A DNA stretch of 64,000 nucleotides, from NCBI GenBank assembly GCA_002189035.1, contig CM007991.1, positions 2,356,001 through 2,420,000 of the forward strand, in the 5' to 3' direction. A program made the position numbers and the translations under genes. The stretch is from Utricularia gibba (Eukaryota > Streptophyta > Magnoliopsida > Lamiales > Lentibulariaceae). Of the stretch, positions 1-11,573 are shown one piece after another; within the stretch, counting starts at the first letter, position 1, and each line of letters starts with the position of its first letter. The notes beneath the pieces are model-generated. The model did not search any database. It was not told the origin of the DNA and worked only from the letters and a program-made list of their open reading frames with translations.

Positions 1-1670
1 TGCACATTGTTAAAGTAAGCAAGAGGATTTGGCCACAAATCGTCCTTGATTATGTCAGCCACCTGATACCAGAAATAATAAAAAAAGCGACATGTTGGTC
101 ATTAAATGAACCATAACTAAGAACAGATTTGACGTGGAATTTACCTCATCATGAATTTCATACATCACTTCATTATGCTCAGATTCACTAAACCAGGCAA
201 AGAAGCTGCATTTGGACAAAAGGAAATGCAACTTAACAAAGAAACGGATCAATCGAACTAAAGCTGAAAAAAACAAATGAAAAAGGTCTGCATTATAAAT
301 CTTTAATCCACATCTACGGAATGAACATTTATACAATCTGGTATACGGGAAACTATCAATAATATATTGTGGAAGAATTTGAGGATTATATCTAGATTTT
401 AGATAAAACCCTTAAGGCATAATATGGAGGCGAGTAAGTCAAAACATGAAGAAAGGAAGAGAACTGTGAAAAATGAAGGAACACCTTTCCTCTGTATGTG
501 AGCGTTTTTTTCCTTTCTTCTCTTCAGGAACTCCATCCGGAATACCCTTCAAAGGTCAGGCATGGCTTGAATCAGAAAAAATAAACTGAAAGCTAGCATC
601 AAGGCAATAGGATATTGAAAAAGCTTACCATTCCATCTTTCCATTTCACCAGTGTAGCGGTAATCTTTGTTAACCCATCCTCGGAGAATGAGAAGGTCTT
701 GGTCAGCTTTGTATCTTCGAAATATGGGTTCGGGCTGAACGTCTGAGGTAAAATAGAGAAAGCGGTTTTAGTAGCTTGAAATCAGCATGCATAAAATGAA
801 GATAGCATGCATGGGAAGAGAGGAAAAATGAGGGCTCACAAATGAGATAGAGTAACCGGACTTCACATCCTTGCAATCATCTACTTCAAGATTGGTCAGA
901 TACTTGAAAATCTACGATAAAAGATCCAAGGAAGTTATGACAATCTTAACACGATATAAGGAACAAAACCATTAAGAGTAATAGATGATTTTTGAGACCT
1001 TTTGGTCTTCTGCTGTCAAAAGATCACAGAGAGCCGGATGATTGATAAACTGCAAAAGCAGAGAATATCTTAGTTAGAAGAAGCTCCAGACCAAAACTGG
1101 TGTAAAAGAGCACTCTTTACACCGGCACTACGCTTCACAAACAACACCAATCTTTGCAAACAGTACACATGAGAATCACTAACAGCAGTGAGCCAAAAAG
1201 CAGGAATGGATTTGATGACTTCATTCCTCTTATCATAAACAGGCTTCCGTATCTCATTGTACTTCTGCTCCACCTCCAAGACCTTTTCACTCGCCTCTTC
1301 ATTAACCTGAAAGAAAAAAAAAAAAAGAACATATTTCTCCTATTGACATGTACCAGAACGTGGGAAATCATGGAATGCATTTTCATGTACGTTAACATGG
1401 AAATGTAGATAAACCCATCAACCCCACCATCCAAAGATTTGATTTTGACGTCAGTTTATTTCGAAATAGGGAAAATTCGATACGGAATCGAGATGGGGGC
1501 AGAAAAAAAAAAAAAAAAAGCGGATTTAGTACCTTTTCAAGGTCGTCTTGAATATCCTGAAGCCTTTCAACAGAGAGAAGGAGCTCAGTGTCGATTAAGT
1601 CGGCCGCATCATCACCACTGTCCAGTTCCGCTTCCGCAGATTTGAGTTTCTTCCCTTTGTCTGCCCCCAT
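1..1670 (-). CDS. NRP: NAP1-related histone chaperone (SET/NRP family), 3' end cut by window
   Basis: Encodes a nuclear H2A-H2B chaperone of the NAP1/SET superfamily, the plant NRP1/NRP2 type. Translation starts at 1670 ([10 protein letters not shown]) and runs through eight visible exons: 1533-1670, 1184-1306, 999-1049, 840-911, about 629-750, then three more down to the window edge. The dimerisation-helix segment [20 protein letters not shown] and the core peptides [27 protein letters not shown] and [17 protein letters not shown] follow in family order. The last visible exon reads [19 protein letters not shown], so only the acidic C-terminal tail should be missing. Splice phases agree for the exons checked. 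NRPs act in chromatin assembly and recombination repair. That role is family knowledge, not seen here. Confidence 0.93.
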
Positions 1671-2574
1671 GTTTCCCTGCAAGCCAAGAACCCTCACCTT
1701 GCCTTAGACCCTGAAAAAACCCCCGGCCCTTGTAAATCTATCACACCCACTGCCCTCCGTTTCAATACGGACTCCGTAATTTATAGTAAATTCCACAGTC
1801 CAGATTTCTGAAATCCGGAGACAGGGAAAAGAAGAAGGATTACAAGAATCTGCCTCCTTTTTTTCATTTCGTTTAAGACATCCTACCTAATCGTACATAC
1901 CGAAACCACCAAATACGATGATGTCCCTAACTTCTACATTTGTTATTTTAATCATATACCGTATAAAAAAGGTACGTGTAAATATGATGTGGGCGATGAT
2001 ATTTACTGTGCAAAGTTAAACAATATACTTCATCGATTACCAAAGTATACCATATAAACTATAAACTGTGTTTTATTGTACATTTTAATAATTTTAATTG
2101 TAGAAGTAAATGCATTGGAGTACCTGTTGCATGGTTCCATGTACCTTGGGCAACCAAAGCAAGCGCAGCATCTTGTGTCATCATGAATAGGAAGTCACCT
2201 TGGAAGCTGCAAATGCAGTGAGCTAAGCCTGCAGGGCGCGCTGATGTTGATGATGAATGGACGGCGGACTTCGGAACAGGAGATTACCTCGGCCCGTGGA
2301 GCTGCAGTGAAGACAGAGAAATATGATACAGCAACAGCACATGACCAGGAGTTCGGCTTAGTACTGCTTCAGTGAGGCCTGTTATCTGCGGAGTATTTGC
2401 CTTGCTTGGAGTGGTAAGCAATGGGAGTGTGCAAATATGCAGCATCAGCTGGGTGCTTGGTGCAGATTGCGTTGAAGAATCCAGAGGCGGGGCGGCAATA
2501 TCGTGTCCGTTGGCATCCATCGAAGCGGCAATCTGGTAGACATTGTAGAACAGCAGGGCATGAAGTGAAGGATT
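1671..2574. other. Intergenic, NRP promoter and 3' flank of the PPR gene
   Basis: AT-rich, with no supported coding sequence. The short open frames between 2284 and 2636 lack family signals and overlap on both strands. The right half probably holds the 3' UTR of the PPR gene. Confidence 0.5.
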
Positions 2575-5528
2575 TCATACAGAGCTCCAACCAGGCTCCA
2601 TCTTATTCACACCTTGTCTTTTCATCGAGTCTCTGATTCTCAATACATCTTCCCAGTCTCCTGATTTAGCATGAATGTTCGAGGCAGAAACATAAGCCCC
2701 AGCATCTGCAGGCTGCAATTCCAGAACCTTTTCAACAGCTAGCTTCCCAAGCTCTTTATGGCCATGGACTCTGCAAGCAGCAAGCAGGGTTGCCCACTCT
2801 AAAGCGATGGGTTCCAAAGGCTTGTTTAGAATGAGGTTTTTAGCTTCTTCCAATCTTCCTGCCCGGCCAAGGAGATCCACCATACAGATGTAATGCCTGT
2901 ACCCTGGTTCAATACCGTATTCTGTTTTCATCGAGTTCAGATGAAAAAGCCCTTCCTCGACTAGACCAGAATGACTGCAGGCAGAAAGAACACCTACAAA
3001 TGTAGCTGCATCAGGCAGTATTCCTGAATTTTTCATGAGCTCAAATGATTCCAAGGCCTCTGATGCCTTTCCATGATGGCCGTAGCTCACAATCATAGCC
3101 GTCCAGGCAACTAAGTCTGGGGAAATGATGTTCTGAAACACTCTCAGGCACTCGCTAGTGCTACCACAATTTGAATACATTGTTACAAGTGAACTTCCTA
3201 GGAAAGATTCTGATTCTAGGCCAGCTTTAATCACATGACCATGCAACTGAGTACCAATGCGTGATTCACCTGAGACTGCTAGTGCAGAGATGATTGATGA
3301 TATTGAGAAGGCATCAATCCTCATATCAGAACGAAGCATGCCAATGATAAGTGTCAGAGCTTCATCGATGTTACCCGCTTTGGTTAATCCAGAGACTAAG
3401 CAAGACCTTGCCACCTGACTTTTGAAAGGCATCATATGGAATACAACTCTTGCAGATTTGAGATCAGCACATTTTGAGTACATATTAACAAGCGCTTCAT
3501 CAGTAATAGAATGCTGCGCATATCCACCTCGAAGAGTGAATCCATGCATTTCTCTCCCCAACTTCAAGTAACCCAGCACCGAGCATGCATTGAGAACAGC
3601 TGATAAAAGCTTTTCGTCATGAATTAATACCTCACCTCGCATTTCATTAAACAAGTCAATGGCTTCTTTACCAAGCCCATGTTCTACAAAACCCGCAATC
3701 ATTGAGGTCCATGAAACATAATCTTTGTTCTCGAGTAGCTCAAAAGCTTTCAAAGAGTTCCCCAAGTAACCACATTTTGAATACATCATGCAAATTGAAC
3801 TACCAACAGAAACCTCTGAAGCCAAACCAGCTTTAAGAATATAACCATGTACCTGGGTCCCAAAATACAAACAATCTATTACACTCAATAAAATGGAAGC
3901 ACTGAAGCTGTCTGGAGTCACACCATTTTTCACCATTCTCTGAAAATAAAGTGCAGCTTTATCATTGTGTTCTGAGTCGACAAATGCAGAAATCATAGTG
4001 GACCATATACCCGATTGGGTAAGGCTGTGAGACTCAGTAAATACTATTTCTGACAAATCGATCCTTCTAGCTTTTGAATATGCATTTATCAGCGAGGCGT
4101 TCACCACAGGATCGGAATGAAGGCCTTTCTTCAAGCTCCAGCAATGGACCTGTAATGCTTCTCCAATCATAGATGGATTAGCACAAGCAGCAAGCATGCT
4201 TGAGACAGTGAATTTATTTATGTCCTCTCCCAAGTTTTGCATCTCTTTGAAAAACCAAACAGCAGATGCTGAATCACCCTTCTGCGACAAACCAGAGATA
4301 ATGGCACTCCATGACACGTTATTGCGTTCTGGCATTAACCTAAACTGTTTAAGAGCATCATACAGGCAACCACATTTGGCATAAAAATCAACAATGGTAG
4401 TCCCCACAAAAATATCAGCTCCATCACCAAATTTGATCACTAGTCCATGAACGCTATCACCCAATTCAAGATTCTTAAGTGCAGCACATGCAGTGAAGAC
4501 GCTTGAAAAAGTAAATGCATTAGGGACCAGGGAGTCATGGCGATGCATTTGGATGAACACTTCAAGTGCAAGCCAGTCATTATCGCTCCTAACTGCTCCC
4601 GTCACTAGAGAATTCCAGCAAACAACGTTAACACACTCGATATCATGGAATACTCTCAAGCAATCCTGCATCCTGTTACACCTTGAAAACAAATCTATCA
4701 TCCCAGACCTCACATAACCATCTGAAAAGAAGCCATTTTTCAAAACGAATCCATACACTTGCTCCCCAGAGAGGGCACACAGCAATGCACAGCAAGAGGA
4801 AAGTACGCTACCATAAGTGAACGCATCCATGTCTACTCCCCTTCTGTGCATTTCAACAAAAACCCTCCAGCAATCATCAAAAAGAAATCTTTTATTGCAG
4901 CCAGAAAGGATCAAGTTCCACGTTACTGGATTGAAAAACGGAATTTCTTCAAGGATCATTAATGTATAATGGATGATGCCAAGTTCTGAGTAGGCCTCAA
5001 TCAACTGGTTTCCGGTGGATAATTCGGAATAAAGAATGCCACTTTTCAGTAAACACGAGTGCACTGCTTCGGTTTCCCCAAGTGTCAGACCTCCCAACAA
5101 TGCGGGGCCCTTAGCAGGGTAAAATGGTTATCCCTTGCACCGCTGTCAGCACATTCTTCAAGTATCGGGATACCGGTTGTGGCAGGCGACCTCCAGCCCT
5201 CGGATTCCCAAAACGGAATTTCTTCGAACAGGTTAGACGCATAATCCAGGCGTCCACATTCTGAGTAAACCTCAATCAAATGGTTTCTTGTGTGGATGTC
5301 GTAATCCAAGATACCACATTTCAGGAAACAGGTATGCGCTGATTCGGCTTCCCGGAGAGTTGGCCGCATCCCACATGCCGAATTGGTGCGCGGCAGCATA
5401 TGATGGCCCGTATTTGGTGTAGCATTGCGAGGAGTTCCAGTTGGTTGGATTTGGCATGAAGCGGCAGAACTGGTGAATTTCCGATGAGTATAACAACCGA
5501 CATGCCGCCAAATTCTTGTGCGAGGCAT
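2575..5528 (-). CDS. OTP87: PPR protein, OTP87/At1g74600-like, with duplicated N-terminal module and one apparent missing base
   Basis: An intronless PLS-class PPR protein ending in the short E-type tail EPGWSSV, as Arabidopsis OTP87 (At1g74600) does. OTP87 is a mitochondrial C-to-U editing factor for nad7 and atp1 (family knowledge). Tandem PPR units fill the whole protein, for example HGYILKAGLASEVSVGSSIC and CMVDLLGRAGRLEEA. I start at the ATG at 5528, which gives an Arg-rich presequence suited to mitochondrial import. Codons 5528-5130 are in one frame and 5127-2575 in another. One base added near 5126 joins them, and the total length (2954 = 3n+2) fits a single missing base. The 5' part also repeats the HTCFLK...EEIPFW module found again downstream. 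Without the added base, the first in-frame ATG lies inside the first repeat. Confidence 0.85.
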
Positions 5529-5631
5529 AACCCGTGCAGGCCATCCGGATCGTCGCAAGGCAGCGGGGGAAAAGTTTCAATTGATAAATAACTTGTGTTA
5601 TTATTTTAGGCAATTGATGATTGCCACAGAT

Positions 5632-5671
5632 GTCAAGATGGCCGAGCGGTCTAAGGCGCCAGTTTCAGGTA

Positions 5672-5703
<32 letters not shown>

Positions 5704-5711
5704 TCTTGACA
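5632..5711 (+). tRNA. trnL-CAG: tRNA-Leu (anticodon CAG)
   Basis: An 80-nt type II tRNA. The acceptor stem GTCAAGA pairs with TCTTGAC, with discriminator A at 5711. The D arm is GCC...GGC. The anticodon stem CCAGT/ACTGG holds the loop TTCAGGT (anticodon CAG). A long variable arm follows (TCCGAAAGGGCG), and the T arm is GTGGG-TTCAAAT-CCCAC. A T4 run at 5717-5720 can end Pol III transcription. The gene has no intron and reads CUG codons. It lies head to head with the PPR gene, about 100 bp from its start. Confidence 0.97.
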
Positions 5712-6547
5712 ATCGCTTTTGTTTGTTTTATTACATTGACGATGGTTGGGGCCTACCGACTCCCGAGTGAGAGGCGAGGCGGCCACAACATCATATGGGG
5801 TGGGGTGGGGCCCAAGGTGACCGACTCAACATTTGGGAAGGTACACACCCCGCACCTCACCCACACACATACTCGTGTGGAGTTGCTTTCCTGTGTCGGG
5901 GAACCTTCCAGCCCACCCCCACCCCCATTCGCATAGCATTGGACCCTGCCCTGCCAGCTTCCCATATCCAAAGATAAGCTAAGCTTTATTATTTTCACAT
6001 TTCTCTTTGAAAATACAAAATCATATTTTTATCATAAAAAACATGAATTGTAACGATGGTGTTTTTATTTAATTTTCTAAATCCATGGTGATTGATCGCA
6101 TTCGCCGGTCGTGTCTTGGAAGTTCCAGAGAGATGTGATTGAGCTGGGACTCGGAAAGTGGCCTAGTCCATTTTTAGCACTTGGAATTAGGGTTTCCATC
6201 CCATCCCCATTCCCATTCCCATACAACAACACAACACCCTTTCCCCTTGGCAGTTGGCTGGCATCGTTACCCTAACCTTGTCGTCGGACTCACACTAAAA
6301 ATATTTAAGTAATTTCACTTTTTGATTTAGCCAAGCAAAGGGAAGGCCCCAGGTGTGAGTCACAGTTTTCCCCTCTGGCCCTCTCCTCTCCTCTCCTCTC
6401 CTCTCCTCTCCTCTTCTTTATATATTGCACTGCAGCTCCGTGCACAGGGCCCTCTGGGGTGGGGGGAGCAATAATTGTAACTATCCTTTCTCTTACTTCT
6501 TCTTCTTTCTGTCTCTGGTTGCCCCGCTGGTTGGTCGTGTTCTGCCA
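5712..6547. other. Intergenic, MYB promoter and 5' UTR
   Basis: No coding signal. It holds a telo-box-like TTAGGGTTT at 6188-6196 and a CTCTC pentanucleotide tract at about 6381-6415, just upstream of the MYB leader. Confidence 0.5.
6381..6415. repeat. (CTCTC)n microsatellite in MYB 5' region
   Basis: About seven copies of a CCTCT pentamer, ending in CTTCTTT. It lies about 135 bp upstream of the MYB start codon. It may act as a pyrimidine-rich leader or initiator tract, but this is inference. Confidence 0.85.
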
Positions 6548-7603
6548 ATGGGGAGGCTCCCTTGCTGCGATAAAATCACAGTCAAGAAAGGCCCATGGAC
6601 TCCCGAAGAAGACATCATACTCGTTACTTACATTCAGCAACACGGCCCTGGCAACTGGAGGGCTGTTCCTAAAACCACAGGTCACCCACCCAAGGATCAT
6701 CTACAACATCCTGTGCTTTTTCAGATCTTTTTTTTGTTTTTCTCCAGGGCTGCTTCGTTGCAGTAAGAGCTGCCGTCTCCGGTGGGCGAATTATCTCCGC
6801 CCGGGAATCCGCCGTGGCAAGTTCACGGAAGACGAGGAGAGGACAATCATTCGTCTTCAAGCCCTTATCGGAAACCGGTCTGTCGTAATCTTCACAGAGA
6901 TCAAGTTCTTTTCTTACTGTTCATGATTGGTTTTACCTACCAAATCTACAGATGGGCGGCTATAGCCTCTTACCTACCGTACAGAACAGATAACGATATC
7001 AAGAACCATTGGAACACGCACTTGAAAAAGAGGGTCTCGAAGCAAGAAAACGGTGAGAGTTCATCGGAGTCCAGAGGGCAGTGGGAGAAGAAGCTTCAAA
7101 CAGACATCCAAATGGTGAAGAAGGCCTTCTGCGAAGCTCTTTCCCATGACAAATCAGTCCCTAGCCCAGATTCATCTCTTCTGTCAAATCTCGAGCAAAC
7201 GAAGCCTGCAGCGTACGCACACAGCACAGAGAACATCTCTCGTTTGCTCCAGAACTGGATGAAGAAAAGCCCAAGTGAAGAAGAAGAAGGGGCAACTCTT
7301 TTGAGCAGCAACAACTCAGACTCAGTGCCAATGCCAGATCCGGATGCTAAACCTGAATCCGGAAGCTGGAACCAAGGACTTGGCGCTCACACCAAGCCCC
7401 TTCTCAAGGCACAGGTAACAAACAGTCCCCGCAACTCGTAACCCAAGTTGCTCGAATTCCTTAAACAAGCAAGCAAGCCATTGTCTTCTTTCTGTATTGC
7501 CCAGGAGCCACTGAGCTTGCTGGAGAAATGGCTTCTTGAAGATAGTGGAACGCAAGGAGGAGATGGCTTCGTAGACATCTACAGCTTGGATGAGAGCCTC
7601 TGA
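6548..7603 (+). CDS. R2R3-MYB transcription factor, subgroup 1 (MYB60/MYB30/MYB96 type)
   Basis: Exons 6548-6680, 6748-6877, 6952-7414 and 7505-7603 give 274 aa. The second exon is 130 bp, the length conserved in R2R3-MYB genes. The protein opens [21 protein letters not shown]2 and R3 are complete, with the regular Trp spacing and the R3 end [20 protein letters not shown]. The downstream motif [17 protein letters not shown] is typical of subgroup 1. The C-terminal [15 protein letters not shown] resembles MYB60-like proteins, which act in guard cells, but I cannot settle which paralogue this is. It should bind AC-rich or MYB-core DNA in the nucleus. The last short exon is placed by its AG acceptor and by phase 0 continuity. 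Confidence 0.92.
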
Positions 7604-8691
7604 TTGGTAGCCCGCAAAAGGGGGGTTTCCTCGGAACAAGTTCCAAGTGTTGGGAGCCAAAAACCTCGGCTCCTTCTCCTCCGCCTGCTCCTACTTCAGC
7701 TGGAATAAATGTCAACCAGATGTAGGGTCTTTGCAGGGTTTGGTGTAAGCACATTTATGACAAGCCTTGCCCGCGTGAGGGAGTTTTGGAATCAATACAC
7801 AACAGATGATACAAGACATGTTCATCACCTGGAGCAATTTGAATCATTTCTCCACAACATGAATCAATACACAAGAGCACTCTCAAACAAACAATCCCGT
7901 AGCTGAGCTGCTGAGCCCCTCTTCACGTACAAGTATCCCCATCATTCACGCTCAGTCGTCACTCTCAACGCCCCAGATGCTAAATATTAAAATAATAACA
8001 CTAACGATAATAATAATAAATAACCGGGAGGTGTGGTAGAAGAATATCCGCTGCTACAGAAGCGCCACCTCTCCCAAAAAATGAAAAATGAAGAAGAAGA
8101 AGAAGCGGAGGCGTTGGAGGAATGGACACGTGTGGGTGAGGCGTCACATCGTCGTGGTGTTCACACGCGAGTCTCAACGGCGTGTCCCCACCCACATTTA
8201 CGGGAACTACCAGACGGCGGAGGAGACGTCCCCGACACGGCTACCTCCGCACCTCCATCACAACCATCAACATGCATTCGGGAAAATGGGGATCATCCAC
8301 CCTATCAATAAATAAATAAATAAATAAAAATAGACTAATCTTATATATAATATGATATTTTGATAATTTTATATTAAAACCCTATAAATCAGCAATCAAA
8401 TGGCCACCTTCCTTTTTTAAATAAATGACCAGCTGGGAGAGACTGATGACTTTTTTTTTTCTATTTAGGTTTTTTAAATTTATTTCACGATCAATACAAT
8501 TTTTGAAACCGATGTGGTGAGTGCATGATTGGGCCTCGTAATCCCTCCCACAGAGAGCCTCTTTTTCTGTTGAACACAAATGGTGTCATTGGGCCTCTAT
8601 GGTTAATTACCCAAATACCCATCTCATTTCCAATTATTTGGAAAATTAGATTTTGTCCTAAAATCATTTGAAGTAACTTGAGTAAACTATA
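7604..8691. other. Intergenic
   Basis: MYB 3' flank followed by AT-rich DNA. An AAAT tetramer run lies near 8303-8327. No supported gene. Confidence 0.5.
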
Positions 8692-8913
8692 TTCTGGAAA
8701 ATTTTTGAAACATATTTTTATTTTTCAAAATTATTTTTAAAAAATAGAAATAAAAAGTAAAAATAACCAACTATTTACTTTTCTAAAAATAACTTTTGTA
8801 ATTATAATTTTAAAAGTTTTTTTGATAGAATTATTTTTATAATTAAAAATGTTATAGAAAAAAACTATTTTTACTTCTGAAAAATAAAAATAAGTTTTAA
8901 AAATTTTCCAGAA
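8692..8913. mobile_element. AT-rich foldback/MITE-like element with long terminal inverted repeats
   Basis: The left end TTCTGGAAAATTTTTGAAAC is mirrored at the right end, which reads TTCTGGAAAATTTTTAAAAC on the minus strand. The match runs for about 37 bases with two mismatches and continues weakly inward, so the 222-bp unit could fold into one long hairpin. It has no coding capacity. Target duplications are not clear: the flanks are ACTATA and CATTAT. Size, AT content and structure suggest a non-autonomous DNA transposon. The superfamily cannot be told from one copy. Confidence 0.7.
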
Positions 8914-9507
8914 CATTATTTAATTTAACGTAAAACCCTAAAAATTCAACTTCCAAAACGAATACTATCCGTTGGAGAAGCGACCACCACTTTTGGGTGA
9001 TGGTGTGCGGTTACCGGTTTCAAGAAGCGGGCGAAGCGAAGGCAAAACCCCCCCGTGTTGTCTCATAATTACGAGCTAATCTATCTATCTATCTATCCTG
9101 TCAGCCTGTCCCTGGGTCGCAGTTTCCGATGCTGATACCATGCTTTATTATTTAAGCTGCTATGTGGAAAATGCTCCATGGTTTCGGGTTTCAAATGGAA
9201 CTGGGGTGGGGTGTTGATGATGATACTCTCTCTCTCTCTCTCCGGTAAAAATCATGGGGAGGCAAAAGAGTTATTAATTGTGCACTTAATCTTTTTCCGG
9301 TATGCGTAAATGATATGCATGCATGAGGACGTTTTCAATAACCATAATAATAATAACGTCGCCATGGGACGGCGCATGAGCACGATCTTCGAGCACTAAT
9401 TCCTCATAATTGCCTCCTTTCCCCATCTCCCCTCCCTCCCTTTTATTCACCTACGTTTTTTTTATGTTGTTTTGCTTTTGTTGTTGTTTCACGTACTGGA
9501 CGCTGAG
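8914..9507. other. Intergenic, RKD promoter region
   Basis: Holds a TATC/ATCT tetramer run at about 9080-9097 and a CT dinucleotide run at about 9226-9242. No coding signal. Confidence 0.5.
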
Positions 9508-10659
9508 ATGGAGACTTCTCCTCCGCTGTTGAGCATGCCCATGGCTCTGCAGGATTACCAGGTGCAGGAGTATGAACAAGTCTTCGCCTTCCCGCTGCTT
9601 TATGATTTCAGGTACAGTTGAAGGGGGTGGGGTGGTACGCTTTGATCGGAAGCTTTGGTTCGTAACTATGGCTTTTGGCGCGTCTGTGTTGATAGTGATT
9701 CTGGGCTTCATGACTGGGACTTCTACGGTGGAATAGGAACCCTGGATTTACTGCTCACTGATGATGCTCCTTCTTGCCACCCACAAGGTTAAACTTTTTG
9801 TTTTTTAATTCCTTTTCTTTTTATTGGCATGTGCTGCAGTAGTAGTCGATTAAAGTTTGGAAATGGGACTGTGCGCAATTTCAGAGGGTTTTCTATGGGA
9901 TTCGTCGCTGTGGGAGGATATCAACTCAGCTTCTTCGCAAAAGCAGCAGATGACGCTGAAGAGCAGCGGTGAAGACGGGGCGAAGGGAGGAGAATCACCA
10001 TGCCCTGAAAACCCGATCGTGGGTAAAAAAACGAGTAGACGAGTGCACCGCAAAGATGAGACTAGAGCCTCGAGGCTGTCCAAGGAGATGATTTCGCAGT
10101 ACTTCTACCTTCCCATCGCAAAAGCAGCAGAGGAGCTGAAAGTGGGAGTCACGTATCTGAAGAAGAGGTGCAGAGAATTAGGAATCAAGAGGTGGCCACA
10201 TAGGAAGCTGATGAGCCTTCAAACACTGATCCACAATGTGCAGGTTTGGCGTCCCTCAACTCCGGCAATGTGCATGACACATATATATAAAGGCTTGTGA
10301 ATGTTTCATAGGAGCTTGGGAAAGAAAGAAGAGGGGTGCTGGGTGACGAGTACACACACATTTTGGAGGAAGAGAAGAAGCTGATGGAAGAGATTCCCGA
10401 TCTGAGACTGGATGACAGGACGAAGAGACTTCGGCAAGCTTGCTTCAAGGCAAATTACAAGAAGAGGAAGCTGATGGGCATGGCGGTTTCCTTCCCTAGG
10501 AAGCCTTCGAGCTCCAACCAACAAGTGGATGCCATTGACGAGGGCCATGTGAGTTCGGTTGGGTCGACAGGTGCAGAAGTGGACGATGAAGAGATCAAGT
10601 GTTTGATAGAAGGCTTCTGTTCGTCTGCTTCATCAGACGTGGAGCTTTTGAAGTATTAG
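9508..10659 (+). CDS. RKD: RWP-RK domain transcription factor, RKD type
   Basis: Exons 9508-9611, 9696-9787, 9885-10243 and 10312-10659 join in phase to give 300 aa. The RWP-RK domain runs from about residue 115 to 165. It includes [20 protein letters not shown], the recognition-helix stretch [20 protein letters not shown] and the hallmark RWPHRK, then [13 protein letters not shown] coiled-coil-like segment with [10 protein letters not shown] and many charged residues follows. There is no NIN-type N-terminal region or PB1 domain, which separates it from NLP proteins. RKDs control egg-cell and gametophyte identity in land plants (family knowledge). The small N-terminal exons rest on splice sites and phase, with LHDWDF and [12 protein letters not shown] resembling RKD N termini. 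Confidence 0.9.
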
Positions 10660-10930
10660 TGTGCCCATGGCCTTGATTGTACATCGCGTTTAAGTACCAA
10701 TGGCATGATGAATAGTGAGTCAACAATGGAAACCAGCATATGAATCACAACCCAGCAGCTCCTGCGACCAAACGCCGTGTTTCTACATCCCCTTCCGATC
10801 ACGACGGAAGCCATGGAAGAGGGTTTCTACTGCATTGGTGGACGTGGTGGGAGAGGCGAGCCGTTGGATGAGGAAAAATGGAGGGTAGAGATTGATGGAG
10901 GATAGCCTTGCATTGGACCAGCCCATCTCC
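10660..10930. other. RKD 3' flank
   Basis: No coding signal on either strand. The minus-strand open frames at 10783-11008 cross the promoter motifs of the snoRNA locus and are rejected. Confidence 0.4.
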
Positions 10931-10940
10931 CACAATTCCT

Positions 10941-11040
10941 TGGGCCGGATCAGCAGCACCAAGAAAAGCATTGGCCCAATTCATCGTGCCTGAGGCCCAT
11001 TCCTTCAAAACCCTAGCTACCCCGTTTCCTCGCCAATAAA
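10941..11040 (+). promoter_or_regulatory. Site II plus telo-box promoter of the snoRNA locus
   Basis: Three site II elements (TGGGCC at 10941, GGCCCA at 10973 and at 10994) and one telo-box (AAACCCTA at 11008-11015) lie within 75 bp. This pairing marks ribosomal-protein and snoRNA gene promoters in plants. A GC-rich, C/T-starting leader follows from about 11045, and snoRNA-like sequences begin 110 bp later. Confidence 0.75.
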
Positions 11041-11151
11041 TTGGAGGGCGGGGGCAGCGCAGTTCAGTCCCTCGAATTCCCCTGCTTCCCTTCCCGTATC
11101 TCGTTAGGTTTCAGTAAAATTTCTGCGGAATTGTTCGTTGTGTCGTTGCCT

Positions 11152-11231
11152 TGCATATGATGTAGAGAAATTTTCTTACCCCTTTGTGGTGAAAGATGAT
11201 ACATTTACAGGAAATCAGAATCTCTGATGCG
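11152..11231 (+). ncRNA. Candidate box C/D snoRNA 1
   Basis: The C box variant ATGATGT is at 11157-11163 and the D box CTGA at 11224-11227. The short terminal pairing GCA/TGC flanks the boxes. An internal C'-like AGATGAT lies near 11194. The length is about 80 nt, usual for the class. I could not assign an rRNA target to the guide upstream of the D box (GGAAATCAGAATCT). The call leans on its place just behind the promoter and on the neighbouring snoRNAs. Confidence 0.55.
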
Positions 11232-11490
11232 TTTTTGATTTTGGTTCGTCAAAAAAAAAAAGCCTTTTTTCTGTGTGCTGCTCCTCTTTGATTTGTTGTT
11301 CTTGGAAATGTTTTCAATAGTGCGCTGTTCGCCGGGGATGGTGTTAAATATACTTTGAGTGGTCAACAATGAAAAGTATGTAACTCTGAGGCCTTTGCAC
11401 TATTGCTGTTTGGTAATGTCTACTTCTGCACTATCAGATTCCAATTTTTCATTATTGTGTCCGTCGCTACTTTCTTATCAGCTTTGTCTA

Positions 11491-11573
11491 AATGCAAATG
11501 ACGATAAACAGACAGGGACATCAGAACTCTTTTAAGAGTATGATGATTTGTCGTTGGGAATCTCTCCGATGCA
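11491..11573 (+). ncRNA. Candidate box C/D snoRNA 2 (25S rRNA guide)
   Basis: C box ATGACGA and D box CCGA are closed by the terminal stem ATGCA/TGCAT. An internal C' box ATGATGA is present near 11539. The first guide contains AGACAGGGACA, complementary to the conserved 25S stretch TGTCCCTGTCT (recalled, not searched), which lies near yeast 25S Cm2197. Both boxes carry C where the U-U pair of the k-turn normally sits, so the change looks paired. Confidence 0.6.

Noticed and set aside
2575-5528. Calling the OTP87-like gene a pseudogene
   Set aside because: Only one base is missing and over 840 codons are open. The same kind of loss recurs in seven other genes, so error is more likely.
5518-5786. 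Small ORFs over the tRNA region
   Set aside because: They overlap the tRNA-Leu on both strands and are chance frames.
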